A stretch of DNA of 64,000 nt from Chloroflexus sp. (GTDB taxonomy: Bacteria > Chloroflexota > Anaerolineae > Anaerolineales > Villigracilaceae): NCBI GenBank assembly GCA_020723995.1, contig DYHT01000001.1:1-64000 (forward strand), given 5' to 3'. Position numbers and translations under genes: made by a program. Of the stretch, positions 60,596 through 64,000 are shown piece after piece. Numbering within the stretch: the stretch's first letter is position 1; each line of letters opens with the position of its first letter. Below the pieces are notes generated by a model. The model saw nothing but the letters and a program-made list of their open reading frames with translations, had not been told where the DNA came from and did no database searches.

Positions 60596-61658
60596 AGACA
60601 TTGTGCTCTCCCGACGCGATTTTCTCAAAGTGAGCGCTGCGGGGTTGGCCGGCTTGCTGCTCTCGGAACGTCTCTTTGAACCGGCGCGGGCGGCGGCTAT
60701 CCGGCAGGGACGCGTCGCCTATCTCCAGATCTCGGCCTACAATATCCCTTCCAGGAAGGGTGTAAAAGTCAATATGTACAAACGCGACTCGATCCTGGAC
60801 ATCCGCGAACAGGTGACCGGTGGGGACGCCAGTGATTACAACCGCGTCTGGTACCGCATCGGCGATGAGAGTTACGTTTACTCTGGCGGGATACAGCCGG
60901 TGGAAACGCGCCTCAACCCGGTCGTGACGGACATCCCCGCAGCGGGCGTGGTCGGCGAGATCACCGTCCCTCATTCGGAATCCTGGTGGGCTATCAATCG
61001 CAATCCGTTCCCGGGCGCGCGCCTGTATTATGCCAGCACGCACTGGATCCAGGGCATCCTGGTGGACAAGCGGGATGGCAGCCTATGGTACCGCGCCTAC
61101 AACCACCTCTATTCGGCCTATTATTTCATCCGCCCTTACAACGTTCATATTTTTCCGACGGACGAACTGACCCCGCTCTCGCCGGAAGTCGAGCCTGAGG
61201 ACAAATTCATCCAAGTTCGTCTGGACGAGCAGGTAGTCCTGGCTTACGAGGGGGCGCGCCTGGTCTTTAGGGCACGCACCTCCACCGGAAAGGGCGAGTT
61301 CAACACTCCGACCGGTTGGTTCAAGACCTTCCACAAGCGCCCGACCGCCCACATGGTCGGCGGCGAGAGTGAGGCAACGCTCTACGACCTGACCGGCGTG
61401 CCGTGGGATTGCTATATCACCGAAAATGGAGTTGCATTTCACGGCACCTTCTGGCATAATGATTATGGCACGCCTCGCAGTCACGGTTGCATCAACCTTA
61501 CTCCTCAAAATGCCAAATGGCTGTATCGCTGGACCCTGCCGGCCGTCCCGCCCGACCAGCGCTACATTTATGAACCCGGCAGCGGCACCGACGTGCAGGT
61601 CGTCGAACACGCCCAACCCATAAGGAGGCTCAATGAATCCCGCATTTTCATGGACTAA
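60582..61658 (+). CDS. L,D-transpeptidase (YkuD) with twin-arginine-like signal
   Basis: 358 residues from ATG 60582, inside the end of the previous gene, with GGGGG upstream. Tat-type LSRRDFLKVSAAGLAGLLLS signal, beta region and YkuD domain (FHGTFWHNDYGTPRSHGCIN). Tandem duplicate of the gene upstream, with conserved pattern DYNRVWYRIGDESYVYSG against ETAYNRVWYKIGEDSYVYSG. Its last 26 bases overlap the next gene. Confidence 0.87.
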   Translation: MFLNRDIVLSRRDFLKVSAAGLAGLLLSERLFEPARAAAIRQGRVAYLQISAYNIPSRKGVKVNMYKRDSILDIREQVTGGDASDYNRVWYRIGDESYVYSGGIQPVETRLNPVVTDIPAAGVVGEITVPHSESWWAINRNPFPGARLYYASTHWIQGILVDKRDGSLWYRAYNHLYSAYYFIRPYNVHIFPTDELTPLSPEVEPEDKFIQVRLDEQVVLAYEGARLVFRARTSTGKGEFNTPTGWFKTFHKRPTAHMVGGESEATLYDLTGVPWDCYITENGVAFHGTFWHNDYGTPRSHGCINLTPQNAKWLYRWTLPAVPPDQRYIYEPGSGTDVQVVEHAQPIRRLNESRIFMD

Positions 61659-62214
61659 TTATCTGCTCAAACGCCAAGTCTTTGCCCTGACCGGCAAACT
61701 GCGCTTCTACAACCCACACAACGAACCAGTGCTTTACGTCGAGCAAAAGATGTTCCGCCTGCGCGAAGACATCCGCGTCTTCAGCGACGAAAGGAAAACA
61801 CAAGAACTTCTCTTAATCCAGGCGCGCAATATCATTGATTTTGCAGCGGCTTACGACGTGATCGATTCAACCACCGGCCTAAAGGTTGGCGTCTTGCGGC
61901 GCAAGGGCTTGAGATCCATGCTGCGCGATGAGTGGGAAGTACTGGATGCCGGCGACCGGCCGATCGGAATGCTGTTTGAAGATAGCGTTGGCCAGGCGTT
62001 ACTGCGTCGTTTCCTGCTCGGCTCCCTGCTGCCTCAGAATTATGACCTGACCATCGGCGCTCAACGCGTGGCCGACCTGCGCCAGAAATTTTCCCTCTTT
62101 GGCTACCAGATGCTCCTGGATTTCAACATGGATCCAGGTGGAAAACTGGACCGTCGCCTGGGCATCGCGGCCGGCACCCTGCTGGCGATCATTGAAGGCA
62201 AGCAGAGCAATTAG
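61633..62214 (+). CDS. LURP-one-related / scramblase-like protein
   Basis: 193 residues from ATG 61633 (AGGAGG upstream). Beta-rich fold with the LURP-one pattern: YLLKRQVFALTGKLRFYNPH, VLYVEQKMFRLREDIRVFSD, TGLKVGVLRRKGLRSMLRDEW and WEVLDAGDRPIGMLFED. Family members are soluble or membrane-attached proteins of uncertain role. It begins in the end of the L,D-transpeptidase gene, in one operon with the envelope genes. Confidence 0.75.
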   Translation: MNPAFSWTNYLLKRQVFALTGKLRFYNPHNEPVLYVEQKMFRLREDIRVFSDERKTQELLLIQARNIIDFAAAYDVIDSTTGLKVGVLRRKGLRSMLRDEWEVLDAGDRPIGMLFEDSVGQALLRRFLLGSLLPQNYDLTIGAQRVADLRQKFSLFGYQMLLDFNMDPGGKLDRRLGIAAGTLLAIIEGKQSN

Positions 62215-62230
62215 ACATAGCGACGACTTT

Positions 62231-62656
62231 ATGCCACGCCAACCCCTCTTCGCTGGTTTAGTGGTTGATGAAAACGACAACCCGGTCGAGACCGCCTACG
62301 TGGGCGAAGATCCCTGTTATGTGGTAAACGACGCCGGATTCCGCCGTCACATCCTCTCCGAGGGGGTGGACCGTCAGGTGCTGGAGAGGCTGCGCCAGCA
62401 AATCAACGGCCATGAAGACCTGCTCAGCGAGCAGGCCGCCAAAATGCTCGGCACGGAAGACATCTTCTCGAAAGCCATGATCGAGACCCAACTCAAGAAC
62501 ATAGACCAGCAGTTCAACAACCTGCTGCAAACGGGCATACCCGAGGAGGGGCGCGCCTACATGGGATTGATCGGTTTCCGCATTGTGATTGATCTCCACG
62601 GTAACGTGGTAAGAGTTGACCAGCCGTCGGCCATAGATGATGGGGGCGGAGAGTAG
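62231..62656 (+). CDS. Hypothetical protein, 141 residues
   Basis: Start ATG 62231 (MPRQPLFAGLVVDENDNPVE), 16 bases after the previous stop. Compact beta start, then helices (LERLRQQINGHEDLLSEQAA) and a Met/Glu-rich end. No known domain is seen. Its position between the LURP-one-like gene and the phosphoesterase suggests co-expression. Function unknown. Confidence 0.65.
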   Translation: MPRQPLFAGLVVDENDNPVETAYVGEDPCYVVNDAGFRRHILSEGVDRQVLERLRQQINGHEDLLSEQAAKMLGTEDIFSKAMIETQLKNIDQQFNNLLQTGIPEEGRAYMGLIGFRIVIDLHGNVVRVDQPSAIDDGGGE

Positions 62657-62691
62657 TTCTATATAACGATCACCATTCCGGGAGGTGTACG

Positions 62692-64000
62692 ATGCTCATT
62701 GTAATCAGCGACCTTCACCTGGTAGATGGCACCTGCGCGAAACCCATCTCTGCCAGCGCTTTCCGGCTCTTTGCTGCCCGGTTGAATGAAATGGCTTTCA
62801 ACGCCTCCTGGCGCGCAGACCAGTCCTACCGCCCGTTGGACGGCATTGACATCTTATTGCTGGGCGATATCCTCGACCCGCAACATTCGACACTATGGTT
62901 GGATACAAACCCTGGCGATGCCGGTTACGTGCGCCCGTGGACCGATTTTCATGCCCCGCAGTATGCCGAAAAACTCAACGCCATCAACCAAGCCATCCTC
63001 AAATACAATGCTGAGGCCATCGAGATCCTGCGCCACATCGCGGATGGGAAAGCCGTCCGCTTGCCGCCCGCAGATAAACGCGGCCGCGCCGCCTTCGACA
63101 CCCAAGAGCAGGCGGCGGTACCCGTGCGCATCCATTATATGTCCGGCAACCATGACTGGTACTACCACATCCCCGGTCCGGCTTTCGATCGCATCCGCCA
63201 GGAAACCATCCGGGCTATGGGTCTGGTCAATCCAAGCACACCCTTCCCACATGAAGTCAAAGAGTCAGAAACTCTTCAGCGGCTATTCGCAGCCCACAAG
63301 GTTTATGCTCAACATGGCGACCTGTACGACTCGTTTAACTACAACAAAGACAAAGGCCGGGATGCCGCCACGCTGGGGGATGTTTTTGCGGTCGAGGTGC
63401 TCAACCGCTTCCCGGTCGAGGCGCAGCAACGCCTGGGGCAGGAAATGCCCACAGGCATCATGGATAGCTTGCGCGAACTGGTCAACGTCCGCCCGGCATT
63501 AGCCACGCCTTTATGGATCAGCAGCCAGTTGCGGCAGAACAATGTCAGCCTGGCTGAACAGAAGAAAATAAAAGAGGTCTGGGATGAAATGAGCAACGAG
63601 TTTCTGGCCCTGCCTTTCGTCCGCGCAGCCGATCGGAAGTTCAAACTTGACCTCGTGGATGGGCTGGAATTGATCGTCAAACTTACCGACCGCTTCTCGT
63701 TCAAGACCATTGATGACGTGGTGGTCTGGATGCGCAAGCAATTTGGGTCGGATGAGATCACCTTTGCCAAACACGCCCTGAGAGAAGATGCTTTCCTCAA
63801 CCGCTCGGCGCAATTCATTGTTTACGGGCACACGCACCACCACGAGATCGTTCCGCTGGATTCTATCCCGACCACACCCCACCCCACCAACCAGATATAC
63901 CTGAACTCAGGCACCTGGCACCCTTACTACGACCTGGCCGTCTTCAAGCCCGAAGAACAGAAATTCGTCCCATACCAGGTGCTCACCTACCTCTCGTTCT
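62692..64000 (+). CDS. Calcineurin-like metallophosphoesterase (partial)
   Basis: 436 codons to the window edge, still open. GGGAGGTG precedes ATG 62692. Metal-binding motifs of the family: VISDLHLVDG, LLLGDILDPQ, MSGNHDWYYHIPG, and near the end VYGHTHHHEIVPLD with the last His residues, then LNSGTWHPYYD. The substrate is unknown; the long helical insert between GNHD and GHTH (about 200 residues) is unusual for small enzymes of this family. Confidence 0.85.
   Translation, partial: MLIVISDLHLVDGTCAKPISASAFRLFAARLNEMAFNASWRADQSYRPLDGIDILLLGDILDPQHSTLWLDTNPGDAGYVRPWTDFHAPQYAEKLNAINQAILKYNAEAIEILRHIADGKAVRLPPADKRGRAAFDTQEQAAVPVRIHYMSGNHDWYYHIPGPAFDRIRQETIRAMGLVNPSTPFPHEVKESETLQRLFAAHKVYAQHGDLYDSFNYNKDKGRDAATLGDVFAVEVLNRFPVEAQQRLGQEMPTGIMDSLRELVNVRPALATPLWISSQLRQNNVSLAEQKKIKEVWDEMSNEFLALPFVRAADRKFKLDLVDGLELIVKLTDRFSFKTIDDVVVWMRKQFGSDEITFAKHALREDAFLNRSAQFIVYGHTHHHEIVPLDSIPTTPHPTNQIYLNSGTWHPYYDLAVFKPEEQKFVPYQVLTYLSF

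Noticed and set aside
62786-63502. Plus-strand frame inside the metallophosphoesterase region
   Set aside because: The frame from ATG 62692 holds all phosphoesterase motifs and stays open to the window edge; this one is a shadow.

Overview
The window looks like a chromosomal contig from an uncultured Anaerolineae-type Chloroflexota bacterium. This is inferred from several things: a multiheme and Rieske/cytochrome b respiratory cluster, a System I cytochrome c maturation block, Thr/Pro-rich linkers in exported proteins, a nusA-ylxR-infB-rbfA-nrnA-truB-ribF operon, a tandem-domain ThyX-like protein and many palindromic repeats. No rRNA, tRNA, CRISPR array or complete transposase was recognised.

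Layout. 1-323: palindromic and tandem repeats. 316-4752 (minus): cytochrome c maturation genes (zinc-ribbon protein, ccmG, ccmH, ccmF, ccmE of the Cys type). 4948-7149 (minus): NarL-type two-component pair. 7424-16042 (plus): a respiratory cluster with an ethylbenzene-dehydrogenase-like lipoprotein, a nonaheme cytochrome, cytochrome b fused to cytochrome c, a NapC-like multiheme protein, a Rieske protein, cytochrome b6 and a subunit IV-heptaheme fusion. The proteins together carry 24 CxxCH motifs plus three longer-spaced variants. 16173-20394 (minus): two flavoproteins, an NrfD-type membrane subunit and a truncated ferredoxin. 20795-28448 (minus): a candidate system for making and exporting a Cys-rich peptide. 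It has a 10-Cys precursor-like peptide, MauE- and MauD-like redox proteins, a LolD/FtsX-type ABC pair, an S26 signal peptidase and an ABC exporter, behind a promoter whose spacer is mostly a G-tract. 28500-32063: a scrambled zone with a fold-back element, a MITE, a decapitated histidine kinase, a duplicated segment and a chimeric cytochrome-NrfD gene. 32327-36249: a HepT/MntA toxin-antitoxin pair and a second NarL-type pair whose kinase has an internal stop. 36299-42376: panE, panB, a YtxH-like protein, a glycosyltransferase, UDP-glucose dehydrogenase and a methyltransferase. 42514-45491: rmuC and vapBC, each between duplicated gene ends. 45725-53244: the translation operon. 53298-57329: hicBA remnant, thyX and small genes. 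57584-61658: an amidase and three L,D-transpeptidases. 61633-64000: a LURP-one-like protein, an unknown protein and a metallophosphoesterase cut by the window end.

How it fits together. The ccm genes beside the multiheme cluster suggest a locus devoted to c-type electron transport: quinol-oxidising cytochrome b and NapC-like proteins passing electrons to many exported hemes. The Cys-rich peptide cluster is the best candidate for an undescribed system, since MauE/MauD partners are known to support folding of a disulfide-rich protein. The region also carries several single-base frameshifts, one nonsense codon and gene fusions. These are either real decay and recombination or assembly/sequencing errors in a metagenome bin, and each is flagged where it occurs.
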